A DNA stretch of 64,000 nt, taken from NCBI RefSeq assembly GCF_007896435.1, contig NZ_VCBL01000001.1:711345-775344 (forward strand). Reading direction: 5' to 3'. Source of the stretch: Rummeliibacillus suwonensis. Its GTDB lineage: Bacteria; Bacillota; Bacilli; Bacillales_A; Planococcaceae. The notes below the pieces were generated by a model, which saw only the letters and a list, made by a program, of their open reading frames with translations, was not told the origin of the DNA and ran no database searches. Every line of letters starts with the position of its first letter. The stretch's first letter is position 1. This document shows positions 57,121 to 64,000 of the stretch, piece after piece. Position numbers and translations under genes: made by a program.

Positions 57121-57639
57121 ATTAGCAAAGACATGTATGTAAACGAAGGTATTCGCGCTCGTGAACTTCGTGTAATCGACCATAATGGAGATCAACTTGG
57201 AGTAAAATCACGCAATGAAGCCTTAACAATTGCAGAACGTGCAAATTTGGATCTTGTCCTTGTGGCTCCTCAAGCCAAGCCACCAGTCGCTCGTATCATG
57301 GACTATGGTAAATTTAAATTCGAGCAACAAAAGAAAGATCGCGAAGTACGCAAAAATCAAAAAGTGATCGTGATGAAAGAAGTAAGACTAAGTCCTACTA
57401 TCGATGAACATGATTTCCAAACGAAATTGCGTAACGGGATCAAGTTCCTAGAAAAAGGGGACAAAGTAAAAGCATCCATTCGGTTCAAAGGTCGTGCGAT
57501 TACACACAAAGAAATCGGTCAAAAAGTATTAGACCGCTTTGCAGAAGCTTGTGCAGAATATGCAACGGTTGAACAAAAACCGAAAATGGAAGGCAGAAGC
57601 ATGTTCTTAGTATTACAACCTAAGAACGAAAAAAAATAA
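57121..57639 (+). CDS. infC: Translation initiation factor IF-3
   Basis: Binds the 30S subunit and proofreads start codons. The most likely start is ATT at 57121: GGAGGTGG lies 6-7 nt upstream, and the product then begins (M)[16 protein letters not shown] as in other bacillal IF-3 proteins, 172 residues. AUU starts are the hallmark of infC and underlie IF-3 autoregulation. The in-frame ATG at 57133 would lose four conserved residues and sits 18 nt from the ribosome site. The C-domain has [14 protein letters not shown] and [15 protein letters not shown]. Confidence 0.95.
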   Translation: MSKDMYVNEGIRARELRVIDHNGDQLGVKSRNEALTIAERANLDLVLVAPQAKPPVARIMDYGKFKFEQQKKDREVRKNQKVIVMKEVRLSPTIDEHDFQTKLRNGIKFLEKGDKVKASIRFKGRAITHKEIGQKVLDRFAEACAEYATVEQKPKMEGRSMFLVLQPKNEKK

Positions 57640-57671
57640 GTTTTAGTCGAACAGTTTAGGAGGAATTCGAA

Positions 57672-57872
57672 ATGCCAAAAATGAAAACTCACCGTGGCGC
57701 AGCTAAACGTTTCAAAAAAACGGGTACTGGTAAATTAAAATATGACCGTGCTTTTGGTAGCCACTTATTTGCAAACAAATCTACAAAAGCAAAACGTCAC
57801 TTACGTAAAGCAAATATTGTCTCTCCAAGTGACTACAAACGTATCAAATCTTTACTTTCAAACATTAAATAA
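57672..57872 (+). CDS. rpmI: 50S ribosomal protein L35
   Basis: 66-residue basic protein, [20 protein letters not shown], of the large subunit. Second gene of the infC operon, start behind TAGGAGGAA. Confidence 0.98.
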   Translation: MPKMKTHRGAAKRFKKTGTGKLKYDRAFGSHLFANKSTKAKRHLRKANIVSPSDYKRIKSLLSNIK

Positions 57873-57923
57873 TTTCGAAAAAAATAATATATTCATGTAA
57901 TTGAATAGCAGGAGGTAATTAGT

Positions 57924-58283
57924 ATGCCACGCGTAAAAGGCGGTACTGTAACACGCGCACGTCGCAAAAAAGTTTTAAAATTAGCTAAAGGTTACTTTGG
58001 CTCTAAACACACATTATATAAAGTTGCTAACCAAGCAGTGATGAAATCAGGTCAATATGCATATCGTGACCGTCGTCAAAAGAAACGTGATTTCCGTAAA
58101 TTATGGATTACACGTATTAACGCCGCTGCTCGTATTAATGGTCTTTCTTATAGCCGTTTAATGCACGGTTTAAAAATTGCTGAAATCGAAGTTAACCGTA
58201 AAATGTTAGCTGATCTTGCAGTAAATGATGCAGCTGCATTTGCACAATTAGCAGATGTTGCTAAAAAAGCCATCGCTAAATAG
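57924..58283 (+). CDS. rplT: 50S ribosomal protein L20
   Basis: 119-residue 23S rRNA-binding assembly protein and probable autoregulator of this operon via the leader. [20 protein letters not shown] and [20 protein letters not shown] match the family. Start behind GCAGGAGGT. Last gene of the operon. Confidence 0.98.
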   Translation: MPRVKGGTVTRARRKKVLKLAKGYFGSKHTLYKVANQAVMKSGQYAYRDRRQKKRDFRKLWITRINAAARINGLSYSRLMHGLKIAEIEVNRKMLADLAVNDAAAFAQLADVAKKAIAK

Positions 58284-58689
58284 TTTTAAAAGAAGGAGTG
58301 CTTGTTCAGATTCTCGACATTAGAGAATCTGAATCGAAGCGCGCTTTAGCTTTTAACAGAAATTCCAGTGTTTACACGGATATGGATGGTTATAAGTATA
58401 CCCAGGGTTTGGTCTTAAAGTCTCTTTTGGGATGAAATTTGTAACAGTAAAAAACACGAATGTTGTTCAATCAACATTCGTGTTTTTTCTATTCTAAATT
58501 ATTTTTTCTATACTAAATGTTAAGGGAGATAAACGATAAATAGTTTTATAACAGATAACTACTTATCGTATAAAAGTGAAGGGGCATGCCCTAAACACCA
58601 AAATTGCATTCGTAAGGTTCTTCTAAATCCTACACCAACTTATGACATAGAACTGTTATTCAGTAGAAATCCATTTCTTAATCGCGCAA
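58284..58689 (+). other. Gene-free stretch between rplT and nsrR
   Basis: Contains a hairpin CAGATTCTC / GAGAATCTG (about 58308-58332), then the operon terminator (58450-58490), then about 200 bp without recognisable features. Confidence 0.6.
58450..58490. terminator. rplT operon terminator
   Basis: Perfect stem AAAACACGAATGTTG / CAACATTCGTGTTTT with TTCAAT loop and T run; may serve both strands. Confidence 0.93.
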
Positions 58690-59130
58690 TTACTTGTCGT
58701 TAAATAGTAATGCAGCCATCTTCTCTTTTGAATCTAACAGATCGTTTAAAGTATATTCATCTAAAACAGCTAAATAAGCGTGAAGTGCTTTATTTAGCAC
58801 GCCCTTCAACTGACAGACGGGAGAAATGATGCAGCCAACAGATTCAGGATTGAAACAGTCTACTAGGTAGAAATCTTCCTCTGTTTGTCGAATCACTTCC
58901 CCTATAACAATATTTTTAGGGTTCATGGCAAGACGTATACCGCCACCACGACCACGTATTGTTTCAATATATCCAAGTTTACCAAGCTCATGGGTTACTT
59001 TCATTAAATGATTTTTCGAAATTCCATATGTGTCCGATATTTCTTTAATCGTGGCTAGCTTTTCGGGATCCATTGCACCGAGAAAAAGCAGGACACGTAA
59101 AGAATAATCGGTATATAAAGTTAATCGCAT
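58690..59130 (-). CDS. nsrR: Nitric-oxide-sensing repressor NsrR (Rrf2 family)
   Basis: Iron-sulfur repressor of nitrosative-stress genes. ATG 59130 is chosen (MRLTLYTDYSLRVLLFLG), giving 146 residues like B. subtilis NsrR. The winged helix is in about 20-60 (YGISKNHLMKVTHELGKLGYIETIRGRGGGIRLA). The three cluster cysteines have the NsrR spacing C-x7-C-x5-C (DCFNPESVGCIISPVCQLKG). It is divergent from hmp, its usual target, with NsrR boxes in between. Confidence 0.93.
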   Translation of the reverse strand: MRLTLYTDYSLRVLLFLGAMDPEKLATIKEISDTYGISKNHLMKVTHELGKLGYIETIRGRGGGIRLAMNPKNIVIGEVIRQTEEDFYLVDCFNPESVGCIISPVCQLKGVLNKALHAYLAVLDEYTLNDLLDSKEKMAALLFNDK

Positions 59131-59155
59131 CCAATACACCACCATTTCTATGTCT

Positions 59156-59164
59156 ATTATACCA
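59156..59164 (-). promoter_or_regulatory. nsrR extended -10 promoter
   Basis: On the minus strand TGG directly precedes TATAAT (-10 at 59156-59161), an extended -10 with no good -35. Transcription would start about 20 nt before the gene. Confidence 0.6.
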
Positions 59165-59192
59165 TGTAAAGTAAAAACCCTGTTATTTTTAA

Positions 59193-59215
59193 AAGATGTA
59201 TTTAAAATATGTCTT
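59193..59215. promoter_or_regulatory. NsrR operator, strong site
   Basis: Near-perfect dyad: AAGATGTATTT (59193-59203), central A, AAATATGTCTT (59205-59215). It matches the ATGTATTT/AAATAyAT pattern of NsrR targets in Bacilli and lies between nsrR and hmp. Confidence 0.82.
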
Positions 59216-59222
59216 TTTCGTT

Positions 59223-59247
59223 AAAGATGTATATAAAATATTGCTTT
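59223..59247. promoter_or_regulatory. Second, weaker NsrR-like site
   Basis: AAAGATGTATAT (59223-59234) then AAAATATTGCTTT (59235-59247). The left arm repeats that of the first site and the right arm is degenerate; 30 bp centre to centre from the first, and it overlaps the likely hmp -10 region. Confidence 0.55.
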
Positions 59248-59298
59248 AAAGGATATATGGGTGTAGCTTTGAATTATAAAAGAAAAGGAGTGTTCATG

Positions 59299-60486
59299 AT
59301 GTTATCACAACAAACAATGGATATTGTAAAATCTACTGCACCAGTACTAGAAGTGCATGGAACAGAAATCACCAAAACTTTCTATAAAAACATGTTTGCA
59401 GCACACCCAGAGTTATTAAATATTTTCAACCATGCAAACCAAGTAAAGGGTCGTCAACAAGCAGCATTAGCGAACACAGTTTATGCAGCAGCAGTTCATA
59501 TTGAAAATCTCGGCGAAATTTTGCCAGTCGTGCAGCAAATTGCACAAAAGCACCGTAGTTTGGGTGTTAAACCTGAACATTACCCAATCGTAGGGGAATT
59601 TTTACTTGGAGCTATAAAAGAAGTTCTTGGTGATGCTGCCACAGACAATATTATCAATGCTTGGAAGGAAGCATATGGTGTCATTGCCGATATCTTTATG
59701 TCAACAGAAGAAGATATGTATACGGAAGCTGAAAGCCAAAAAGGGGGATGGAGATTCTTCAAAGAGTTTGAAATTGTTGAGAAAGTAGTAGAAAATGAAG
59801 AGATCACTTCTTTCTATTTAAAACCAGTGGATGGCAAAGCTTTACCAGATTATAAACCAGGACAATATATTACGCTAAAAGTTGAGATCCCTAACGAAAA
59901 ATTCACTCACTGTCGTCAATATAGTTTATCAAGAGCTGCCAATAAAGAAGCATTTCGTATTTCTGTAAAACGAGAAGATTTACATGATCCGGCAGGTAAA
60001 GTATCGGTTTACTTGCATGATCAAGCAAAAGTGGGAGATCGCATTGAAGTGAGTGCACCAGCGGGAGAATTTCAACTAGACATTGCATCTAAAGCACCTG
60101 TAACCTTTATCGCAGGTGGTGTTGGTATTACGCCATTAATGGCTATGTTTGATACTTTAGCTTCACTAGATGCAAATAGACCTGTAACGTTCATTCACAG
60201 TACACGTACAGCCAAATTGCATGTATTTGATCAAGAAATTGCTGCTAACTTAGAAAAAATGCCAAATGCTAGCTACATTACAATCAATACTGATGAAGTG
60301 GGTTATGTCACGAAGGAATTTTTAAAGGAAAATGTAAGTCTTGAAAATGATGTTTATGTTTGTGGTCCATCTGAATTTATGGAAGCAATGATCAATCATT
60401 TATATGCAATTGGCTTTAAGGAATCTCAAATTCACTTTGAATTCTTCGGTCCAGCACAACAATTAAAAGTTGAATTAGACGCTTAA
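59299..60486 (+). CDS. hmp: Flavohaemoglobin, nitric oxide dioxygenase
   Basis: Converts NO to nitrate using FAD and NAD(P)H. 395 residues from ATG 59299 (8 nt after AAAAGGAG; ATG 59296 is one codon longer). Globin domain about 1-135 (MFAAHPELLNIFNHANQ, proximal His region VKPEHYPIVG), FAD domain with RQYSLS and KPGQYITLK, then NAD domain with FIAGGVGITPLMAM and YVCGPSEFMEAM. Frames from 59209 begin inside the operator region. Transcribed away from nsrR. Confidence 0.96.
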   Translation: MLSQQTMDIVKSTAPVLEVHGTEITKTFYKNMFAAHPELLNIFNHANQVKGRQQAALANTVYAAAVHIENLGEILPVVQQIAQKHRSLGVKPEHYPIVGEFLLGAIKEVLGDAATDNIINAWKEAYGVIADIFMSTEEDMYTEAESQKGGWRFFKEFEIVEKVVENEEITSFYLKPVDGKALPDYKPGQYITLKVEIPNEKFTHCRQYSLSRAANKEAFRISVKREDLHDPAGKVSVYLHDQAKVGDRIEVSAPAGEFQLDIASKAPVTFIAGGVGITPLMAMFDTLASLDANRPVTFIHSTRTAKLHVFDQEIAANLEKMPNASYITINTDEVGYVTKEFLKENVSLENDVYVCGPSEFMEAMINHLYAIGFKESQIHFEFFGPAQQLKVELDA

Positions 60487-60516
60487 GGATACAATGAAAA
60501 TCATAGCAAAAGTTCA

Positions 60517-60549
60517 AGTGGCCAGAAAAATTTTCTGGCTGCTTTTTTT
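60517..60549 (+). terminator. hmp terminator
   Basis: AGTGGCCAGAAAA ... TTTTCTGGCTGCT hairpin followed by seven T. Confidence 0.88.
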
Positions 60550-60554
60550 ATCCC

Positions 60555-60764
60555 GATTTAACGGGTAAATAAGCCCCCATCTCAAGATTTGGAGAGAAAC
60601 GAGAAAGTTAGATGGGAGACGGACTGCCCTTAAAAGCCCGATTGGTTCAGACCAACAAGATGTTGGTCACTCAGGTGTTGCACAGGGCGTGGCGCTTTTA
60701 ACCTTAGTTCTTCTAGTTTAGTGGGGGATGAAGAAAATTCCCACTGATGGAAGCTTCACTTTAT
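60555..60764 (+). repeat. Family-2 structured intergenic repeat, full copy
   Basis: About 210 bp aligning throughout with 48456-48661: GATTTAACGGGTAAATAAG, CCCCCATCTCAAGATTTGG, ACGAGAAAG, AGATGGGAG, CCCGATTGGTTC, GTCACTCAGGTGTTGC, GTTCTTCTAGTTTAGTG, CCCACTGATGGAAG and CTTTAT. Complementary pairs CCCATCT/AGATGGG, GACCAACA/TGTTGGTC and GTGGGGG/TTCCCAC support a three-hairpin fold. Compensatory changes between copies are visible at the first stem. Confidence 0.78.
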
Positions 60765-60969
60765 TGAATATCCATATCTATGTAAGAAAAGATTGTGAAT
60801 AGATTTAAGTGTTCGAGTTTTTATAGGCTCCTAGTAGAAGATTTAAGAATGCGACAAAAATTTTACATTTTCTCATTTTTTAATTTATGATTCTTTATAC
60901 CTATTAAAAATTTGTTATTCTATAATAAAGTACTAAGTCTATAGATACATTAAAAAAGGAGATGGCAAC

Positions 60970-62508
60970 ATGAGAAATGTAAAGTTGTTAGTAGCGATTT
61001 TTGCTGCCTTAGTTGTATGTGCAATTGGTGTGCAGCGTGCACAAGCAGAAGAATTTGCTCCTGCCAACCCAGATAGCACTACAAAATGGGAAACAACCCC
61101 TATTATCGTAGATACAACGAGTCAAAAATTAAGATTGATGGGATCTTCTCCTATTATTGCTGATATTTCAAAATGGCAAGGAGACATAAATTGGGCAAAA
61201 GCTAGTAAAAAATTGGATCTAGCCATTATACGTACACAACATGGTAGTACAGAAGAAGATACATATCATAAGAAAAATGAGACAGAGGCAAAGAAGTATG
61301 GGGTTCCTTTTGGCGTATATGCGTTCAGTTTAGCTGAATCTTCAAGTGATGCGAAAACAGAGGCGAATAATTTTTATAACCGTGCCGATAAGAATGCATT
61401 ATTTTATGTGATCGATGTTGAAAAAAATACAAGCACATCTGGCGAAAGTATGCGAACGATTACAAATGCCTATATGAAGCAACTTCGCACAAAAACAGAT
61501 AAGAAAATCGGATTATATATAGCACATCATTTATACAAAAGTTTTAATCTAGATACGACGAAGGCAGATTTTGTCTGGATTCCTCGATATAGTACGACGA
61601 AACCAGATTTTTCTTATGATTTATGGCAATATACAGATAAAGGGCGAATCGATGGGATCAATACAAATGTCGATTTGAACCGATTAAATCCAAATCTTAC
61701 ACTAAATCAGTTTTTAGCGAATGTAACATCAACAAATGATCAGTATACAGTTGATCCAGATCAACATTTTAATGAAGGACAATCAAACGATAATGCATCT
61801 GAAACAGAACCGGCAAGTGTACACATTGAATATCACACTTCAAATCCTAAGCATATTATATTAAGTTCAAATACAAACCAATATAGTAGCAGTAGTTTAA
61901 GTGAATCTACTAAAACCAATACTTTGAAAAAGGGACAAGTATTTGAAACCGTTGACCTTATAAAGAACACACAAGGCAAAATGGTTTTAAAGTTGGCAAA
62001 CGGGCAATATATCACAGCAGACAAAAGAGTTGCGATCAAGTGTATAGCTAATATGGCATCTTATTATACAGTGAAACCTTCTTTCATCATTTTAAAAACA
62101 ACAGTAGGTGCTTATTCTTCCACAACATTCAATAATTCTACAATGCTTGGTAAGGTAAAAAAGAACACAATTTTGACCGTTCGAGATATAGAATACACAT
62201 CAACGGGAGTTCCAAGATTCAAAACCGTTTCAGGTAGCTATGTAACAGCGAACAAATCGTATGTAAATGCGTTGACAACAAAATATAAAAATTATGTAGT
62301 AACGAAACCAAGCTATGTAAAATTAAAGAAGAGTATTTATCAATATAGCAATATTTCTTTGACAAAATCGGCAAAAGGTTCGCTCCTTCTAAAAGGAAAA
62401 GTATTAAATATTAAAGGAATTACTTATACATCAGGTGGAACTCCACGTTTACAACTTACAAATGGTCGATTTATTACTGCCAATAAAAGTTATTTAATAG
62501 CATACTAA
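60970..62508 (+). CDS. Secreted GH25 lysozyme with three C-terminal SH3-like repeats
   Basis: Exported muramidase-like protein of 512 residues. Signal peptide about 1-26 (KLLVAIFAALVVCAIGVQRAQA). GH25 barrel about 55-245 with the DISKWQG motif (D65) and catalytic DVE (D149, E151), plus DLWQYTDKGRIDGI. Then three repeats of about 68 residues resembling DUF5776 wall-binding modules, at about 285-355, 360-430 and 435-512 (each with Y..KP/NP..., GxPR or similar and TANKSY). ATG 60970 follows AAAAAGGAGATG. A near twin follows at 62859. Confidence 0.9.
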   Translation: MRNVKLLVAIFAALVVCAIGVQRAQAEEFAPANPDSTTKWETTPIIVDTTSQKLRLMGSSPIIADISKWQGDINWAKASKKLDLAIIRTQHGSTEEDTYHKKNETEAKKYGVPFGVYAFSLAESSSDAKTEANNFYNRADKNALFYVIDVEKNTSTSGESMRTITNAYMKQLRTKTDKKIGLYIAHHLYKSFNLDTTKADFVWIPRYSTTKPDFSYDLWQYTDKGRIDGINTNVDLNRLNPNLTLNQFLANVTSTNDQYTVDPDQHFNEGQSNDNASETEPASVHIEYHTSNPKHIILSSNTNQYSSSSLSESTKTNTLKKGQVFETVDLIKNTQGKMVLKLANGQYITADKRVAIKCIANMASYYTVKPSFIILKTTVGAYSSTTFNNSTMLGKVKKNTILTVRDIEYTSTGVPRFKTVSGSYVTANKSYVNALTTKYKNYVVTKPSYVKLKKSIYQYSNISLTKSAKGSLLLKGKVLNIKGITYTSGGTPRLQLTNGRFITANKSYLIAY

Positions 62509-62517
62509 GTATCAATG

Positions 62518-62552
62518 AGCACAGATTTTTGAGGAAGAAATTTGTGCTTTTT
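62518..62552 (+). terminator. Terminator after first lysozyme gene
   Basis: AGCACAGATTT ... AAATTTGTGCT hairpin then TTTTAT. Confidence 0.8.
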
Positions 62553-62561
62553 ATGTCGCAT

Positions 62562-62682
62562 GAACAGACGGTAAGACCTATTTCGAGAGAAGGACCAGTG
62601 AATTAATTGTCCTTAAAAAACACAATTGGTTCGACTACAATGGGGATAAAGAAACTTCCCTTGTGAGAAGTTTCAACTTATT
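62562..62682 (+). repeat. Family-2 intergenic repeat, degenerate copy
   Basis: Shortened and diverged copy: GACGGTAAGACC, TTTCGAGAGAAGG, CACAATTGGTTCGAC, CAATGGGGATAAAGAAAC, GAGAAGTTTCAACTTAT. It preserves the order of the start, the middle hairpin and the 3' tail. Confidence 0.55.
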
Positions 62683-62858
62683 TTCTAATAAAAATAGCAT
62701 AAAGTTAAAGAATTTTAAAAGAAATGTAACTTTTGTAATGCATTTGAAGGTAATATGTTTTATATTTTCCCTTAATAGTTTGGTATTCTATAGTTGGCAA
62801 AGACTTATATCGTTAAGTATTTTGTTCGAATTAAAATACATAGAAGGAGACGAAAATA

Positions 62859-64000
62859 GTGAAAGTTATTCGGAATTTAGCAGCTGTAGTTTGTATGATG
62901 GTTATTTGTCTTATCACTGTACATACTGCATCAGCAGAAGAGCCTGCACCTGCAAACCCTGATCATACAGAAAAATGGGAAACAGCTCCAACAACGATTA
63001 TGAAGACTCAGAGTTTATTAAAAACAGCTTCCTCAGAACCTATCATTGCAGATATCTCATATTACCAAAAAGATGTCGATTGGGCACAGGCAAGTAAAGT
63101 GTTAGATTTAGTCATCATTCGAACACAGTACGGCAGTACGTTTGAAGATCCAATGCATAAAACATATGAAGCTGGTGCAAAAAAATACGAAGTACCATTT
63201 GGCGTTTATGCATATAGTTTAGCTGAATCTTCAAGTGATGCAAAAACAGAAGCCAATAATTTTTATAATCGCGCAAGCAAGGGTACGAAATTTTATGTGC
63301 TGGATGTTGAAGAAAACACAAGTAAATCTGGCGAAAGCATGCGAACAATTATTAATTCATACGTAAAACAATTACGAACAAAAACCAATAAGAAAATTGG
63401 ACTTTATGTAGCCCATCACTTATACACTTCATTAAATTTAGATACTTCTAAATTCGATTTTGTTTGGATCCCACGATATAACAATAGTACCGCTGCCCCT
63501 GCCTATCCTTATGATTTATGGCAATATACGGATCAAGGTAGAGTAGCAGGCATTAGTACATATGTTGACCTAAATCGTCTAAATTCAAAGGTGAGCTTAA
63601 GCTATTTGACTGGAACAAGTAGTGTCACACCTGCAAGTAAACCAAGATATTACACAACTAATCCAGGAACAGTTGCTACTAAAGTACAAGTGAATCAATA
63701 CTCTTCAACAAGTTTTACAAGTGCGACAAAAGGGAAAGCAATGGCAAAGAATACTTTAGTAAAAGTTGCTGGAATTGTAAAAACAAGTGCTGGTACACCA
63801 AGACTTAAACTAACGAATGGTACGTATATGACAGCTAATCTTGATTATGTTGTAAAAGTGACGTCTAAAATCAATCAATATTACACAAAAAAACCAAGTA
63901 AGGTTCTAGTTAAATCAGGCTTATATGCATATAACAATGCGGACTTGGATAGTAGAGTGACTGGTGTAAAGAAAAATACAGTATTGAGTATTAAGGATCT
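62859..64000 (+). CDS. Secreted GH25 lysozyme, second copy (3' end outside window)
   Basis: Open to the window edge, at least 380 residues. GTG 62859 behind AGAAGGAGA, with a signal peptide (LAAVVCMMVICLITVHTASA). GH25 domain collinear with the upstream copy: DISYYQK with D65, DVE at 149-151, DLWQYTDQGRVAGI. It then enters DUF5776-like repeats (about 275-345 and 350 onward). Identity to the first copy is high in the barrel and signal-proximal stretch (PANPD ... KWET) and lower in the repeats. Tandem duplication with both catalytic motifs intact. Confidence 0.92.
   Translation, partial: MKVIRNLAAVVCMMVICLITVHTASAEEPAPANPDHTEKWETAPTTIMKTQSLLKTASSEPIIADISYYQKDVDWAQASKVLDLVIIRTQYGSTFEDPMHKTYEAGAKKYEVPFGVYAYSLAESSSDAKTEANNFYNRASKGTKFYVLDVEENTSKSGESMRTIINSYVKQLRTKTNKKIGLYVAHHLYTSLNLDTSKFDFVWIPRYNNSTAAPAYPYDLWQYTDQGRVAGISTYVDLNRLNSKVSLSYLTGTSSVTPASKPRYYTTNPGTVATKVQVNQYSSTSFTSATKGKAMAKNTLVKVAGIVKTSAGTPRLKLTNGTYMTANLDYVVKVTSKINQYYTKKPSKVLVKSGLYAYNNADLDSRVTGVKKNTVLSIKD

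Noticed and set aside
56889-57125. 78-codon frame in the infC leader
   Set aside because: It spans the attenuator hairpin and the infC ribosome site; no family resemblance.
62663-62962. 99-codon plus-strand frame before the second lysozyme
   Set aside because: It covers the repeat tail, promoter region and signal-peptide coding part of the GTG-started lysozyme in another frame.

Overview
The window looks like chromosomal DNA of a low-GC, endospore-forming member of the Bacillales. Two alpha/beta small acid-soluble spore proteins with sigma-G-type promoters, EzrA, the primosome pair DnaB/DnaI, PhoPR, a Thr T-box leader and a gene order close to the Bacillus subtilis rpsD-to-rplT segment all support this. 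Protein details (shortened DnaE, short PhoR sensor loop) and the intergenic repeats suggest a planococcal relative (Kurthia/Rummeliibacillus/Lysinibacillus-like) rather than Bacillus itself. That placement is inference; no rRNA is present.

Layout. 1-1630 holds two decayed genes: a butanediol-dehydrogenase remnant, and an isochorismatase-like gene split by a GC-rich palindromic repeat. 2.0-8.1 kb: rpsD with its autoregulatory leader, a diguanylate cyclase, free-methionine sulfoxide reductase, histidinol phosphatase and ezrA. 8.2-18.6 kb: cysteine desulfurase and thiI, two spore-protein genes, an acyl-CoA synthetase, rarD, sppA, an RDD protein, tpx, a ytxK-type methyltransferase and a universal stress protein. 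18.7-19.6 kb is a gene-free, repeat-rich stretch. 19.6-28.7 kb: ald, pepQ, ytkL, ytoI, ytpI, nrnA, dnaE.

28.7-42.3 kb is the central-metabolism core: a FadR-type regulator with a perfect operator, then accD-accA, pfkA-pyk, fxsA, a damaged ytvI, citZ-icd-mdh, a MaoC-like protein and phoP-phoR. 43-54.6 kb: polA-mutM-coaE, gapB, nrdR-dnaB-dnaI and thrS behind a T-box. 54.7-60.5 kb: an aldehyde dehydrogenase behind five regularly spaced Rex-like palindromes, the infC-rpmI-rplT operon with its attenuated leader and AUU start, and a divergent nsrR/hmp nitric-oxide defence pair with NsrR boxes. 60.9-64 kb: two tandem secreted GH25 lysozymes with C-terminal repeat domains, the second running off the window.

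The most interesting signals are regulatory and non-coding. They are the 22-bp-phased array of five Rex-like operators (54748-54854), the palindromic FadR operator (28813-28833), and a family of roughly 200-bp structured intergenic repeats found after several transcription units. One module of that family also occurs inside a GC-rich palindromic element at 18.9 kb. No CRISPR array, prophage, insertion-sequence transposase, rRNA or tRNA gene was seen.
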